Source of the DNA: Bacteroidaceae bacterium | GTDB lineage: Bacteria > Bacteroidota > Bacteroidia > Bacteroidales > Bacteroidaceae | DNA length: 64,000 bases | Reading direction: 5' to 3' | Assembly: GCA_017546505.1 (NCBI GenBank) | Contig: JAFYWV010000064.1 | Span: 1 to 64,000 of the forward strand | Shown here: positions 33,353 to 44,700 of the stretch, in pieces | Position numbering within the stretch: position 1 is the first letter of the stretch | Layout of the letters: each line of letters opens with the position of its first letter | Position numbers and translations under genes: made by a program | The notes under the pieces: model-generated | Databases searched by the model: none | What the model was told of the DNA's origin: nothing | What the model saw: only the letters and a program-made list of their open reading frames with translations

Positions 33353-33868
33353 TCAGCACTTCACGCAGACCTCTTTGAGCATCCATTTGATATCTCGTTG
33401 CAAATCCTGCAAATCCTGTTCGTGCTTCTCCTCTTCGGCCATAATACGTTTTGCAATGTCACAGGTCGTATAATCGACATTGTTGCAATAAGTTGCAATC
33501 TCTTCATATCGTATTATTGCACAGCGCTCCGCAGCTATATTCTGTTCAAGAATACTCAGTACATCACAGTTGGTAGGTGCTGAATATTTACAACGTGCCA
33601 AAGTGTTCCACTCTGCAGGGTCTATCACAGGAGTGCCCTCCAACTGTATTATTCTGTCTGCCAATAACCTGGCGTGGGCATACTCCTCCATCGCGTGCTC
33701 CTCGAGTTCGCGCTGTACATCGGAGCGCATTGCACCCTCAACGACCATTGCTCCAATCCAATATTGATAGAACGCAAGCCACTCCTCACTCAATGCAGCA
33801 TTCATTTGTCCAATCAACATAGGCAAGTCTATTCTTTGCCTTAAAATCAAAATACTTTCTCGTGCCAT
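33353..33868 (-). CDS. Ferritin-like protein (Dps/bacterioferritin-related, DpsL-like)
   Basis: The protein has 171 aa, predicted as a four-helix bundle. Di-iron-type ligands are spread as in bacterioferritin-like proteins: EEWLAFYQYW near residue 28, EEHAMEEYAHARLLADRI near 56-73, and EQNIAAERCAIIRYEEI near 108-124, with EEEKHEQDL near 146. Bacteroides has a related Dps-like protein (DpsL) used in oxygen and peroxide resistance; the two cysteines in the last three residues (VCVKC) resemble that group. I infer iron storage or oxidation linked to oxidative stress. It is monocistronic. Confidence 0.8.
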   Translation of the reverse strand: MARESILILRQRIDLPMLIGQMNAALSEEWLAFYQYWIGAMVVEGAMRSDVQRELEEHAMEEYAHARLLADRIIQLEGTPVIDPAEWNTLARCKYSAPTNCDVLSILEQNIAAERCAIIRYEEIATYCNNVDYTTCDIAKRIMAEEEKHEQDLQDLQRDIKWMLKEVCVKC

Positions 33869-34047
33869 ATTGAAATGTTTTATCGATACATTCTAAAAAC
33901 ATCAAATACAAATTGTTTGTTCTAAAAATCAAAGAGCCGATGGCATAAAAGACCACCTTGTGCCTGAATAGAAATGTGCAATAAAAATATTAGTGATAAT
34001 ATTCAATAATTGTCGGCTTTAAATGCTTACATTATTCTAAATTTTAT

Positions 34048-34055
34048 TAAATTTG
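34048..34055 (+). promoter_or_regulatory. -7 box upstream of the ThiE-like gene
   Basis: TAAATTTG is an exact -7 match, 32 bp before the ATG at 34088. There is no clear -33 element. Confidence 0.45.
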
Positions 34056-34087
34056 CAAACAATTAGGATTAAAAACATCGTAACGAT

Positions 34088-34669
34088 ATGAAATTGGCTA
34101 TTGCCACAAAACCAACATTCTTCGTCGAGGAGGACAAGATTATCACTCGCCTTTTTGAAGAGGGGCTTGATTATCTGTTCCTGTACAAGGAGTATGCCCA
34201 TCCTCAGTTTATGGAAAGACTGTTGAATCTCATACCAAAAAAACACCACAAAAAGATATATTCCTGCAACAACCGACTGATGCAGGAGTACCGTTTGGCC
34301 GGCACTCTATTCCCCAAAGGCAGTTCTCCAATCGGGAATGAGAAAGGCAAATTCGTTGGCTATGCAGGCAATCTTTTACATCTGAAGGATTTGCGCAAAG
34401 TCTACGACATTGTCTGCTATGGACCGCTTGGGCGCACATATTATCAGAGCACAGAGTTGAACGAGATTGGCAAGAAGATGATCAACAGAAACACCTGGGC
34501 CTTTGGAGATATTGACGAGGATAACCTCAAACGTTTGACAAAGTATGGTTTTGGCGGCGTTATTCTCGAGGATTTGATTTGGGAGAATTTCGACTCTTGC
34601 CGCTCTACCGACTATACCGAACTCATAGCACGTTTCAAGCGTATAAAAAAAGCAGTCGACAAACTATAA
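34088..34669 (+). CDS. Thiamine-phosphate-synthase-like (ThiE/TenI superfamily) protein
   Basis: The protein has 193 aa. A TIM-barrel-like order of strands is visible: MKLAIATKPTFF, GLDYLFLYKE, KKIYSCNN, FVGYAGNLLHLKDL, YDIVCYGPLG, NTWAFGDIDEDNLKRL and YGFGGVILEDLIWE. The closing segment resembles the GxxG phosphate loop of ThiE/TenI proteins, though the canonical SxHxxxE diphosphate motif is not seen. It may be a divergent member without synthase activity. It lies 45 bp before prs with no terminator between, so co-transcription is possible. Confidence 0.6.
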   Translation: MKLAIATKPTFFVEEDKIITRLFEEGLDYLFLYKEYAHPQFMERLLNLIPKKHHKKIYSCNNRLMQEYRLAGTLFPKGSSPIGNEKGKFVGYAGNLLHLKDLRKVYDIVCYGPLGRTYYQSTELNEIGKKMINRNTWAFGDIDEDNLKRLTKYGFGGVILEDLIWENFDSCRSTDYTELIARFKRIKKAVDKL

Positions 34670-34714
34670 AAAACGACAAAATAAAATAATAATATAACTA
34701 ATAACTACTCTATT

Positions 34715-35650
34715 ATGAACAAAACTCCTTATATGGTATTTGCGGGAACAAAGTCACGCTATCTCGCAGAAGAAATTTGCAAGGAATTGGGTTGTGAACT
34801 CGGACAGATGAACACCACTTATTTTGCCGATGGTGAGTTCGCTGTCTCTTTCGAAGAGTCAATTCGCGGAAAGGATGTTTTCCTTGTGCAGTCAACATTC
34901 CCAAACTCGGACAATCTGATGGAGCTGTTGCTTATGATTGACGCTGCAAAGCGTGCATCGGCAAGCAGCATTGTAGCAGTTATGCCATATTTCGGATGGG
35001 CACGTCAGGACCGCAAGGATAAACCGCGTGTATCTATCGGCGCAAAACTTGTTGCCAACCTTTTGAGTGTTGCCGGTGTAAGCCGTGTCATCACAATGGA
35101 TTTGCACGCAGATCAGATTCAGGGCTTCTTTGACATTCCTGTCGACCACCTCTATGCATCAATGGTGTTCGTTCCTTACATCCAGTCACTTAATCTCGAA
35201 GACCTTGTAATAGCAACTCCCGACGTGGGTGGTTCAAAGCGTGCAAGTGCATACGCAAAGTGCCTTGGTGTACCCCTTGTGCTTTGCCACAAGACACGTG
35301 CAAAGGCAAACGTTGTTGATACAATGCAGATTATCGGTGATGTAAAGGATAAGAATGTTGTTCTTGTTGACGATATCGTAGATACAGCCGGTACAATCTC
35401 TAAGGCAGCCGACCTTATGATGGAGAATGGTGCAAAATCAGTTAGAGCAATTGCTTCACATTGCATTATGTCGGGCAATGCCTCTGAGCGTGTACGCGAG
35501 TCAAAGATGACCGAGATTGTGTTCACAAACAGCATCCCTTACACAAAGGGCTGTCCAAAGGTAAAGCAGCTTTCTGTTGCAAAGGGTTTTGCCGAGGCAA
35601 TCAAGTGTGTGCTCAATAACCAGTCTATCAGCAGCCACTACATCTGCTAA
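34715..35650 (+). CDS. prs: Ribose-phosphate pyrophosphokinase (PRPP synthetase)
   Basis: The protein has 311 aa, the standard length of class I PRPP synthetases. It has the ATP/ribose-phosphate motifs FADGEFAVSFEESIRG, FLVQSTFPNSDNLMELL, PYFGWARQDRKDKPRVSI, TMDLHADQIQGFFDIPVDHL and the PRPP-binding loop VLVDDIVDTAGTI. It makes PRPP from ribose 5-phosphate and ATP for purine, pyrimidine, His, Trp and NAD synthesis. Terminator 26 bp downstream. Confidence 0.95.
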   Translation: MNKTPYMVFAGTKSRYLAEEICKELGCELGQMNTTYFADGEFAVSFEESIRGKDVFLVQSTFPNSDNLMELLLMIDAAKRASASSIVAVMPYFGWARQDRKDKPRVSIGAKLVANLLSVAGVSRVITMDLHADQIQGFFDIPVDHLYASMVFVPYIQSLNLEDLVIATPDVGGSKRASAYAKCLGVPLVLCHKTRAKANVVDTMQIIGDVKDKNVVLVDDIVDTAGTISKAADLMMENGAKSVRAIASHCIMSGNASERVRESKMTEIVFTNSIPYTKGCPKVKQLSVAKGFAEAIKCVLNNQSISSHYIC

Positions 35651-35675
35651 TCGATACGTTATACATACAATAATA

Positions 35676-35714
35676 AAACAACTCACTGAACATTCCGGTT
35701 CGGTGAGTTGTTTT
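35676..35714 (+). terminator. Intrinsic terminator of prs
   Basis: AAAACAACTCAC-T-GAAC pairs with GTTC-G-GTGAGTTGTTTT around a short loop, ending in TTTT. Confidence 0.85.
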
Positions 35715-35738
35715 ATTTAAATACTATTCACTCAAGCT

Positions 35739-36431
35739 ATGAGCAAATATACATTGCTGTTTTCCCTTGTTTTATATCTGATATCCTGCAGCAAACGACA
35801 AGATATATTTTGTCTGGATGGTTATATTGCTAATGCGAACGATGGAGATACTGTCATTATTGCCCGCCTGTCCGATGATGTCGGGCTCGAAGAACTGGCA
35901 CGTTGTGTCGTGGAAGGCTGTGAATTCCACATCCGGGGGAACATTGACTGCTGCGAGCCGGTTTACCTTTGCTACAATACGGCAAAGAGCAATGTATATC
36001 CAATGTTTTTCATTGAAGAAGGTCGTATGAAAGTATCCATTGATTCAAGCGGATGCAGAATTTCAGGAACTCCGATGAACGACTTGAACAACGGGATTGA
36101 AGACTCTACAAAATCATACATCTCACAACTTGAGGAGATAGAAGAACTCTACTACTCGAAAGAACTCAATGAGAAAGAACTTATACGTTTGGGTGTATGT
36201 GGATTGGAATTGCAAGAGAAATATATCAATTACTTGAGAAGTGTTATAGAGAAAAACATTCGTAACCCTTTAGGGCTTTATCTGCTTTCTGTGTACAACT
36301 CGCTTTTCAGTGCCGAGGAGTTCTGCTCTTTGTTCGAACGGATACCACACGACATAGTCAATGGAGGTAACAGGCCGTTCTATGCTGCAGCAGCTCTCAT
36401 AGCAAAAGAATGCCAAAACGCATTTGAATAA
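35739..36431 (+). CDS. DUF4369-domain lipoprotein
   Basis: The protein has 230 aa with a short lipoprotein signal ending LISC. The DUF4369 beta domain covers about residues 25-115 (FCLDGYIANANDGDTVIIAR, FHIRGN, MFFIEEGRMKVSI, ISGTPMNDLNN), the domain usually found before a thioredoxin fold in Bacteroidota. The thioredoxin part is missing; instead a helical segment of about 100 residues follows (LEEIEELYYSKELNEKEL, GLELQEKYINYL). So it is probably an envelope lipoprotein that has lost or never had the redox module. Monocistronic. Confidence 0.75.
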   Translation: MSKYTLLFSLVLYLISCSKRQDIFCLDGYIANANDGDTVIIARLSDDVGLEELARCVVEGCEFHIRGNIDCCEPVYLCYNTAKSNVYPMFFIEEGRMKVSIDSSGCRISGTPMNDLNNGIEDSTKSYISQLEEIEELYYSKELNEKELIRLGVCGLELQEKYINYLRSVIEKNIRNPLGLYLLSVYNSLFSAEEFCSLFERIPHDIVNGGNRPFYAAAALIAKECQNAFE

Positions 36432-36485
36432 AGAACAGGCTCCCATTTCAGAGAACCTGTCCTGCATATCATATTTCTTGAAATA

Positions 36486-37307
36486 TCAATACTGCTCGTT
36501 TTCGTTGGGGAAGTCACAAGCCTTGACGTCGCTCACATAGCTGCCTACAGCATCTGTGATAATTGTGTGCAGGTCGGCGTATCTTCTCAAGAAACGAGGC
36601 TTGAAATCGGCTGTCATACCAAGCATATCTGCATATACAAGAACCTGGCCATCGACATTCACTCCGGCGCCAATGCCAATGACAGGAATATCAATGCTCT
36701 TTGTGACCTTTTCAGCAAGTGCTGCCGGTATTTTTTCAAGCACAAGGGCAAAGCAACCGGCATCGGCAAGCAGTTTGGCGTCGTTGCATAGTTTCTCGGC
36801 CTCGGCATCGTTCTTTGCACGCACTCCATAAGTGCCGAACTTGTTTATGCTCTGTGGGGTGAGTCCCAAGTGTGCCATAATAGGAATGCCTGCATCAAGA
36901 ATTCTTTTCACGGCAGGAAGTATCTCTTCACCACCCTCCATCTTCACGGCGTCGGCATTTGTCTCCTTCATAATGCGGATTGCATTCTTTACAGCCTCGT
37001 CGGCATTCACCTGATATGTTCCGAAGGGCATATCCACAACCACCAACGCACGCTTCACGCCACGCACCACACCCTTTGCATAGTATATCATCTCGTCAAT
37101 AGTGATGGGAAGTGTTGTCGCATTTCCGGCCATAACGTTCGAGGCCGAGTCGCCAACAAGAAAAGCATCAACGCCAGCAGCGTCCATAATAGATGCTGTT
37201 GTATAGTCGTATGCAGTCAGCATTGCAATCTTCTCACCTTTACGTTTCATCTCGGCAAAACGCTGTGTAGTTACCTTGCGTGTGTCTTCAACCAAATATT
37301 TAGACAT
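36486..37307 (-). CDS. panB: 3-methyl-2-oxobutanoate hydroxymethyltransferase
   Basis: The protein has 273 aa from the ATG at 37307 ([14 protein letters not shown]); nine residues of an upstream start look non-native. PanB motifs are present: [26 protein letters not shown], the metal-binding [34 protein letters not shown] and PVIGIGAG. It adds a hydroxymethyl group to 3-methyl-2-oxobutanoate, the first committed step of pantothenate synthesis. A TACCTTTG -7 box is at 37369-37376. Confidence 0.94.
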   Translation of the reverse strand: MSKYLVEDTRKVTTQRFAEMKRKGEKIAMLTAYDYTTASIMDAAGVDAFLVGDSASNVMAGNATTLPITIDEMIYYAKGVVRGVKRALVVVDMPFGTYQVNADEAVKNAIRIMKETNADAVKMEGGEEILPAVKRILDAGIPIMAHLGLTPQSINKFGTYGVRAKNDAEAEKLCNDAKLLADAGCFALVLEKIPAALAEKVTKSIDIPVIGIGAGVNVDGQVLVYADMLGMTADFKPRFLRRYADLHTIITDAVGSYVSDVKACDFPNENEQY

Positions 37308-37368
37308 TCTCCAAAAACTTAAATTGTTCAACATTTCCGGCTATCTGCCGGCCAAATCAAATCGCTCG

Positions 37369-37404
37369 CAAAGGTACTATAAAACATTTTAAAGAGCGAA
37401 CAAA
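37369..37404 (-). promoter_or_regulatory. Promoter of panB
   Basis: On the minus strand TACCTTTG (37369-37376) is an exact -7 box; TTTG at 37401-37404 is 24 bp upstream, a little far for a standard -33. Confidence 0.5.
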
Positions 37405-37492
37405 AGATAAATTAATTATTCAGATTATGCACTGAACACTTCTATGTCTGCAAAAAAAAAAGTATATTAGCAGTCTGATACTATTTTAAACA

Positions 37493-38707
37493 ATGAAAAT
37501 CATACACACTGCCGACTGGCATCTTGGGCAAACATTCTATGGCTATGACAGAGGTCGTGAACACGCGGCTTTTCTCGACTGGCTTTGCGATATTGTAGGG
37601 ACAACGGAGGCCGATTTACTGCTTATTGCAGGAGATGTGTTCGACTCTCCCAATCCTTCGGCCGGAGCGCAAAGGATATTCTACCACTTCCTGACAAGGA
37701 TTACGAATGAAAACCGTAATCTGCAAGTGGTGATAACGGCTGGCAACCACGATTCTGCGGCACGTCTCGAAGCCCCCAACCCACTGCTCGGCATCTTCAA
37801 CACCACGGTGTCGGGTGTTGTGCATTATATTAACGGGGATATCGACTATGACCGTATGATTGTACCTCTTAAAAATGGTGGTTGTTGTCTTGCAGTCCCC
37901 TATCTGCGTCACAACGACCTGCCTGAGTCCGACAGTTACAGCGAAGGAGTTGCAAAACTGTACACCGAGCTCTACAACCGGGCACGCGAGCGAGGTTATC
38001 ACCCAATCATTGCTATGGGGCATCTTCAGGCATCGGGAGCAGAAGTTACGGTTGGCGACTCGTCCGAATATGCCATAATCGGCGGAATGGAGGGGGTTGA
38101 CACAACATTTGCCAATGAAGGTATTGCCTACACGGCATTAGGACATCTTCACAAAGCGCAAAGGGTTGCCCATCGCGACAATGTACGCTATTCAGGGGCT
38201 CCATTGCCAATGTCTTTTGCCGAGAGGAACAACACACAAGGCGTAACCCTTGCTCTCCTGGATGAAAACGGATGTAATGTCGAGAAGATTGCATTTGACG
38301 TCCCGGTCAAGTTAAAAACCATTCCGGCCAAGCCCGAGCCAATAGAGAATGTCATCACTGCGCTATCGGGGTTGCCGGATGGAATACAGGACGAAACATC
38401 GCCTTATCTTGAGGTAAAAGTGCTTGTAAATGGTGTAGACCCCACACTTCGACAACAAATAGAGGAAGCGGTAGCCGGTAAAAAAGTACGACTGGTACGC
38501 ATCCAGGCAACAAGTGAGATGCAAGCTGCAGAAGAGCATCGGCAACAGATGACATACGACGATTTCAAACGCAAAGAGCCCTCAGAGATTATTCAAGATA
38601 TCTATAAAAGAGAATGTGGTCAAGATATGCCGGTTTATCTTTTGGAAAAGTTGAACGAAATAATTAAGGAAGTACGCAATGAAAATATTGGCAATCAGGG
38701 GATGTAA
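37493..38707 (+). CDS. sbcD: Nuclease SbcCD subunit D
   Basis: The protein has 404 aa of the SbcD/Mre11 family. All metallophosphoesterase motifs are in order: TADWHLG, LLIAGDVFDSPN, TAGNHDSAARLEAPN, AMGHLQASG and TALGHLHKAQ. The C-terminal third is the capping and SbcC-binding region. With SbcC it cuts hairpins and protein-blocked DNA ends. Its last 29 bp overlap sbcC in another frame, so the two are translationally coupled. Confidence 0.93.
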   Translation: MKIIHTADWHLGQTFYGYDRGREHAAFLDWLCDIVGTTEADLLLIAGDVFDSPNPSAGAQRIFYHFLTRITNENRNLQVVITAGNHDSAARLEAPNPLLGIFNTTVSGVVHYINGDIDYDRMIVPLKNGGCCLAVPYLRHNDLPESDSYSEGVAKLYTELYNRARERGYHPIIAMGHLQASGAEVTVGDSSEYAIIGGMEGVDTTFANEGIAYTALGHLHKAQRVAHRDNVRYSGAPLPMSFAERNNTQGVTLALLDENGCNVEKIAFDVPVKLKTIPAKPEPIENVITALSGLPDGIQDETSPYLEVKVLVNGVDPTLRQQIEEAVAGKKVRLVRIQATSEMQAAEEHRQQMTYDDFKRKEPSEIIQDIYKRECGQDMPVYLLEKLNEIIKEVRNENIGNQGM

Positions 38708-41700
38708 TCTTGCTTCGCTCGAAGGCGAGTTCGAGGTAAATTTCCGTGTGGAACCACTCCGCTCGGCAGGTCTTTATGCCATTACCGGCAACACAGGTGC
38801 CGGCAAGACTACAATTCTCGATGCTATGTGCATTGCATTGTACAAACGTTCGCCACGCCTCGAGAACGTTAAAAGAGGCACAAAGGTGGAAGGAAACGGT
38901 GCTTCCACTGTCAGCGAAAGCGATGTAAGGACAATACTTCAAAGAGGAAAGCATAAGGGGTATGCCGAGGTCGATTTCCTTGCTGTTGACGGCAACGAAT
39001 ATCGTGTGCGATGGAGCGTTTCAAGAACCCACAACAGTCCCACGGGTAACCTCACTGCGGCAACGCAGGACCTCACAAATCTCACAAACGGAGAACACAG
39101 AAAACTATCGGCCAATGAAGCCAAGATTGAAATCCCTCGCCTTGTAGGGCTTGAATACGAACAGTTTACACGTGCAGTCCTGCTTGCACAAGGTAACTTC
39201 TCGGCATTCCTGAAAGCCGAAGACAACGAAAAGGCCTTGATGCTCGAGACGCTGACCGGCACGCACATATACAGTCGCATATCAACAGCCATATACTCCA
39301 AGACACAAGAGGTAAAAAAAGAACTTGAACTGATTGAAGCAAAGCGCAAGGCATTGCAACTATTGGATGACGAAGAGGTCGCGAGGCTCAATAATGAGAA
39401 GAAGAGATTATCCGAGGAATTTGATGAAAATAAAAGAGGTCAAGCCACTTTGAAAGAAAAGCTCAATTGGCTCATCCGTTATGCCACATTGAATGAACAG
39501 ATAGGCCAGGCCGGCAAACAACTTGCTGCAACCGAGGCAAAGCTCACCGAAGCTCAGCCCACAATAGAAAAACTCAAACTTGTTGACAGCGTGCAGCAGG
39601 TGCGCGATGACTATTTCTCACTGCGCATTCTTGAACAGCAACACACAGACGATACTCTGTTGACATCAAAGCTTGAGAAGCAATTAGATGAGTATAATGC
39701 CGGCTACATAGTAGCCTGCCGGGCTGCAGAAACCGCATTGACAGAACAGGAAAGGATAAATGCAGAATACATAAAGGCTCAACCTTTGATAACAGAGGCT
39801 GCACAGCTTGAGAAACTGTGGGTGAGCGACTGCAAGATTTATGACGAGCAACTCGATGAGATAAAAAAACTTTGCGCTGAGCGTGAGAAGAACATCATTG
39901 GCATTACGGCCTGCAAGCGGGAGAAAGAGGCTTTAATTAATGAGGCCAATGAAAAACGTATGTGGCTTGAAATGCATGCAGCCTATTCTCAGGCCATCCC
40001 TATGATACCGGGTATCATTGCAAATATAAAGCTCATTGAAAACGAAGTGCTCTCTGTCCAATCGAAACAGACAACTTTGTCAAATGCGCAGAAACTGCTT
40101 GCCGCCTACGAGCAGCAACTTCTTTCCGCACGAAAGAGTGAGGAGGCACTAAAGCAGACAATGTCCAGCGAGATTGCTCTCCTGCGTAAAAGGCTCGTTG
40201 AGGGAGAGCCCTGTCCGGTATGTGGTAGCAGACATCACGAGGTTGTGGAAATTGCTGCAAATCTGCTCGAAGAGAAGCAACTCGAAAAAGCAAAGGAAGA
40301 AAATAGGTTGTTGATTGAACATATTGAGAAAAACCTCTCAAATTGCAAAATAGAGATTGAGACACTCCAGAATATCATTGAACAGCATAACAACAACATT
40401 CTACAATACAGAAAAGCCAATATAGGCTATCTTGAGGGTGTTGATAATGCACAGCAACTGCTTGAGAAAAAAGATGCTTCAACAATTCTCAAAGAGCTGG
40501 CCTCCAATTGGAAGAGTTACAATGAACGTCTTGTGACGATAAACAACGAAATTGTATTGTGCACAAACAAGGAGTCAAATTTCCAGGCACGTTTGCAGGA
40601 TATTGAAAAGGAGCTGCACGTCAAGCAGGAGAAAAGCATAAAGCTCAAAACAGGAATATCGGAATGCAAGGAGCGAATAATGTTCATCTTGGGTAATTGG
40701 AAGTCGAGCGATGAGATACAACAGCATTACAACCGCTCTGTTGCCAATGCCAATAAGGCCTGTGCAACAGCAATAGAACAGAAAGGAAAGATTGACATTG
40801 AGCGCAACAGGCTAAAAGGGCAAATAACCGAAAAGAAAAAGCAAGCATCAGAAGTCGCAATAAAAATAGAACTCTTGACAAAGAGTGTGAACGACTATCT
40901 CTCCAGCCGCAAAGATAATATGGAGCTCTCAACGCTCGACGGACTGTTGACAATTGGCCACGCTACAATAAAAGCAATGCGTGAGAGTGTTGAAGCACTT
41001 GAAAAAGAGAAGACCACAGCCTATGCCACTCTATGCGAACGCAAGCAGAATCTTCAACAACATACCGACGTTGCAATAAAACCAAACGAGAATGAAGACG
41101 CAAGCGGCATCAATAGCGAAATTGCGCAGCTTGAAAAAAAATCGCAAGAGATAAATGAGCATATAATTCAAATAAACGCTCAACTTCTCAAGGACGAAAA
41201 GAACAAGGCCGAATTTAGCCAATACAGCAATGAGTACGATGCAAAGAGATTGCAGATGTCACACTGGAGCACCCTTTGCGATATGTTCGGTTCTTCAAAT
41301 GGAAACACACTGATGAAGTTGGCACAAGGCTACACGCTCGACATACTGCTCGATGTGGCGAACATTCACCTGTCCGAAATGACCGGGCGCTATAAACTTG
41401 CCCGAATTGCAGATGACAGCCTGAGCATCAAAGTCGTAGACCTTGATATGATGTCCGAGAGCCGTTCGGCACACACTCTCTCGGGTGGTGAAACTTTCAT
41501 AGTCTCACTTGCCCTATCGTTGGCACTCTCTTCTCTCTCGTCAAATCAAATGAGCATAGAGTCGCTGTTCATAGATGAAGGGTTCGGTGCTCTTGACAAG
41601 GAGACGCTGCAAACAGCGCTGGCGCTACTTGAAACACTTCAAAGCCGCGGGCGAAAAATAGGTGTAATATCGCATCTGAGCGAAATGTTGGAACAGATAC

Positions 41701-41774
41701 CTGTGAAAATAAACGTAAAGAAAGTATCTCCGGGAAAGAGCCGGATTGAAATCAAAGAAAACAAATACAACTGA
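38679..41774 (+). CDS. sbcC: Nuclease SbcCD subunit C
   Basis: The protein has 1031 aa of the SbcC/Rad50 SMC-like ATPase family. Walker A NTGAGKTTILDAMC is at residues about 38-50, followed by long coiled coils broken by the zinc hook GEPCPVCGSRHHE near residue 510. The C-terminal lobe has the signature LSGGETFIVSLALSLALSS and Walker B SLFIDEGFGALD. It bridges and opens DNA ends for SbcD. It starts within the 3' end of sbcD and addA begins 5 bp after its stop. Confidence 0.94.
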   Translation: MKILAIRGCNLASLEGEFEVNFRVEPLRSAGLYAITGNTGAGKTTILDAMCIALYKRSPRLENVKRGTKVEGNGASTVSESDVRTILQRGKHKGYAEVDFLAVDGNEYRVRWSVSRTHNSPTGNLTAATQDLTNLTNGEHRKLSANEAKIEIPRLVGLEYEQFTRAVLLAQGNFSAFLKAEDNEKALMLETLTGTHIYSRISTAIYSKTQEVKKELELIEAKRKALQLLDDEEVARLNNEKKRLSEEFDENKRGQATLKEKLNWLIRYATLNEQIGQAGKQLAATEAKLTEAQPTIEKLKLVDSVQQVRDDYFSLRILEQQHTDDTLLTSKLEKQLDEYNAGYIVACRAAETALTEQERINAEYIKAQPLITEAAQLEKLWVSDCKIYDEQLDEIKKLCAEREKNIIGITACKREKEALINEANEKRMWLEMHAAYSQAIPMIPGIIANIKLIENEVLSVQSKQTTLSNAQKLLAAYEQQLLSARKSEEALKQTMSSEIALLRKRLVEGEPCPVCGSRHHEVVEIAANLLEEKQLEKAKEENRLLIEHIEKNLSNCKIEIETLQNIIEQHNNNILQYRKANIGYLEGVDNAQQLLEKKDASTILKELASNWKSYNERLVTINNEIVLCTNKESNFQARLQDIEKELHVKQEKSIKLKTGISECKERIMFILGNWKSSDEIQQHYNRSVANANKACATAIEQKGKIDIERNRLKGQITEKKKQASEVAIKIELLTKSVNDYLSSRKDNMELSTLDGLLTIGHATIKAMRESVEALEKEKTTAYATLCERKQNLQQHTDVAIKPNENEDASGINSEIAQLEKKSQEINEHIIQINAQLLKDEKNKAEFSQYSNEYDAKRLQMSHWSTLCDMFGSSNGNTLMKLAQGYTLDILLDVANIHLSEMTGRYKLARIADDSLSIKVVDLDMMSESRSAHTLSGGETFIVSLALSLALSSLSSNQMSIESLFIDEGFGALDKETLQTALALLETLQSRGRKIGVISHLSEMLEQIPVKINVKKVSPGKSRIEIKENKYN

Positions 41775-41779
41775 AAGAT

Positions 41780-44700
41780 ATGAATGATAATCTGAAAATA
41801 TATAGAGCTTCTGCCGGTTCGGGCAAGACCTTCACCCTTGCCCTTGAATATATCAAGCTGCTCATAAACGACCCATATTCTTATCGCAGGATATTGGCTG
41901 TAACCTTTACCAATAAAGCTACTGCTGAAATGAAAGAGCGTATATTGAGCAAACTATACGGAGTCGCAAATATGCTACCCGACTCCAACGACTATCTGCA
42001 AAAGATAATGGAGCAAATGCCGGAGTTCGACAAACAGAAAATTGCATCAAGAGCACAGGAGGCTCTCGACCTGCTTTTGCACGACTATGGCCATTTTCGC
42101 ATACAGACAATCGACGCATTCTTCCAATCACTTCTTCGCGGTCTTGCCAAAGAGCTCGACTTGAATGGCGATATAGAAATATCGCTCGAGGACAAAGAAC
42201 TGTTGAGTGATGCAGTAGATACATATATAAAAAATCTCGAACCGAATACGGCTGATTTCTCGCAGGTTGTCAGCTACATCGAGTCAAAGCTCATCAGCGG
42301 AAAACAATGGCGGGTTGGTAATGAACTGAAATCCTTTGCGAAAAACATCACAAAGGAGGAGTATCAGCAACGAGGAGACAAGTTGCGCGAAGAGATTGAA
42401 CAGGACAATGGTGCGCTGTTAACGAAGTTCTACGACGAAATTACGGAAAAAAAACAAAAGCTGGAAGAGACCACAAAAAAACTTGCCGAAGAGTTCTTTC
42501 TCCTTGCACAAGGCTGCGATGCCACAGATTTCAAAGGTAATGAAAGTGGCATTTGGGGCACATTCAAGAAGATGAGAAATGGTGAGATTGTCAAATGGCC
42601 CCAAACAAAAGCAGCCCTTGCTTCTACCCCTGAAAAAATATCGGCAAAGTGTACAAAAGTGAATGAGATTGCCGCATTGATAAAAGAAGCTGTGCCGCTA
42701 TATGATGAATATATCAATTGCGAACTTTCACTCGAGAACTATCATCAGCTGGGGCTATTGAACAACATTGCAGCGACACTCAAAGAGGAGAATACACGCG
42801 AAAACCGTTTCTTGCTTGCCGAGACAACACACCTGTTGAGTACAATGGTTGCAAACAACACCTCATTCATCTTTGAAAAGATAGGTACAGAAATCGACCA
42901 CATATTCATTGATGAATTCCAGGACACATCAAAATTGCAGTGGACCTGTTTCGAGGTATTGTTGAAAGAGGTTCTTGCCAGGGGCAACTTCAACCTCATA
43001 GTGGGCGACGTAAAGCAATCCATCTACCGTTGGCGCAACAGCGACTGGAATATTATGAACAACATCGGCAGCTATTTCAGACGCGACCAGATATCGTATG
43101 GAAATCAGGATGTCAAGATAGATGGCATAACATACAAATCGACAAACTACAGAAGCGACAGGCGAATAATAGAGTATAACAACGCGCTTTACCGTGCCGC
43201 CATAGAGAGCATTAAAACAAGTTTCAAGGAGAAGATAAGCCAACAGGGAATAAAAGAGATAGAGCAGGCATACAGTGATGTTGAACAGGCTGTGCCATCC
43301 AAAAAAGAGAAGACTCTTGTCGGATATGTGGAACACCGTCTGATAAAGAAGAACAATGCCGGTGACAAGTTTGTCGACAACGCAGTAATTCAGCTTATGG
43401 ATACACTGCATCATCTGATAGAAGAAAAGGGCGTCTCTCCCGGAGAGATTGCAATACTTATGCGAACAAAAAAGGAGAGAATGCAACTTGTTGTCGATGC
43501 TTTCAACAAACGCTTCCCGCACTTGAAAATCGTTTCCGACGAGGCCTACAGGCTCTCATCGTCACTCACTGTGCAACTCATCATATCGGCACTGCGTTAC
43601 ATTGCCCAACCAACCGACAAAGTGAACATTGCCAATATGATAAGGCTGTATGAAAAGGTGATTAACGGTGTCGAGCAGAACTTTACAGACAAGATAAACG
43701 GCAATATCGAAGAATTTATCCCCACCGATTTCCGCAGCTCGCTACAAAGATTGAAGGAACTTCCTTTGTACGAGATGATAGAGCAATTGCTTGCACTCCT
43801 GGACATATCGAAGGCAAAAGACGAAGAGGCATACATATACACATTCCTCGACTGCGCAGCACAGTTCATCAACAGCCGCAGTTCTGATATCAACAAACTG
43901 CTCAAGGCTTGGGAAGAGAGCATCAACGAAAAAAGCATACCGGCCGAGAGTGTTGACAGTGTACGCATTATGACAATACACAAGTCAAAAGGGCTTGAAT
44001 TCCACACTGTCATAATACCTCTTTGCGATTGGATATTGACTGGCGACAACCGCACAATGCTGTGGTGCAAGCCAACTGCCAAACCATATGACACGCTGAG
44101 CCTTTTGCCCATCAACTGCAAAAAGGAGATGAAAGACAGTACCTTCCAAAAAGAGTACTACGATGAATACCTGTATCAGGTCGTCGATAACCTGAATATC
44201 CTTTATGTGGCAACAACAAGAGCAAAAAGCAATCTTTTCATCTTTACCGACGGCAGCAATGGTCGTGGCGAGAATGTCTCAAAGCTGATGAACACCATCG
44301 TCGATAACATAGTCCACCTCCCCGGCTCAAAATATGACAAAGATGCAGGTATCTTTACATTCGGCGACATTGTATGTGGAAAGGCAAAAGAAAAAACAGA
44401 GAAAGAAGAGAATGAGAAAAACCCGTTTGAAGTAAAACCCGAAGTCACAATGCAACCGTTTGTCTACTACGACAGCAGGGTCGAGTTCCGTCAATCTAAT
44501 GAAACAGAACGTTTTTTGACCAATGATGACGAAAAGATGGCAAAGCAGTATGAATATATCGAGGACGGAAAACTTATGCACCTTGTGATGTCAGGCATAA
44601 CAGGCGTTGCAGATATACGCCCCACCCTTGACAGGCTTATGATAGAGGGACTTATAGCCTCCATTGAGCAATATGAGAAAATCAGAAGACTTGTCGAGAG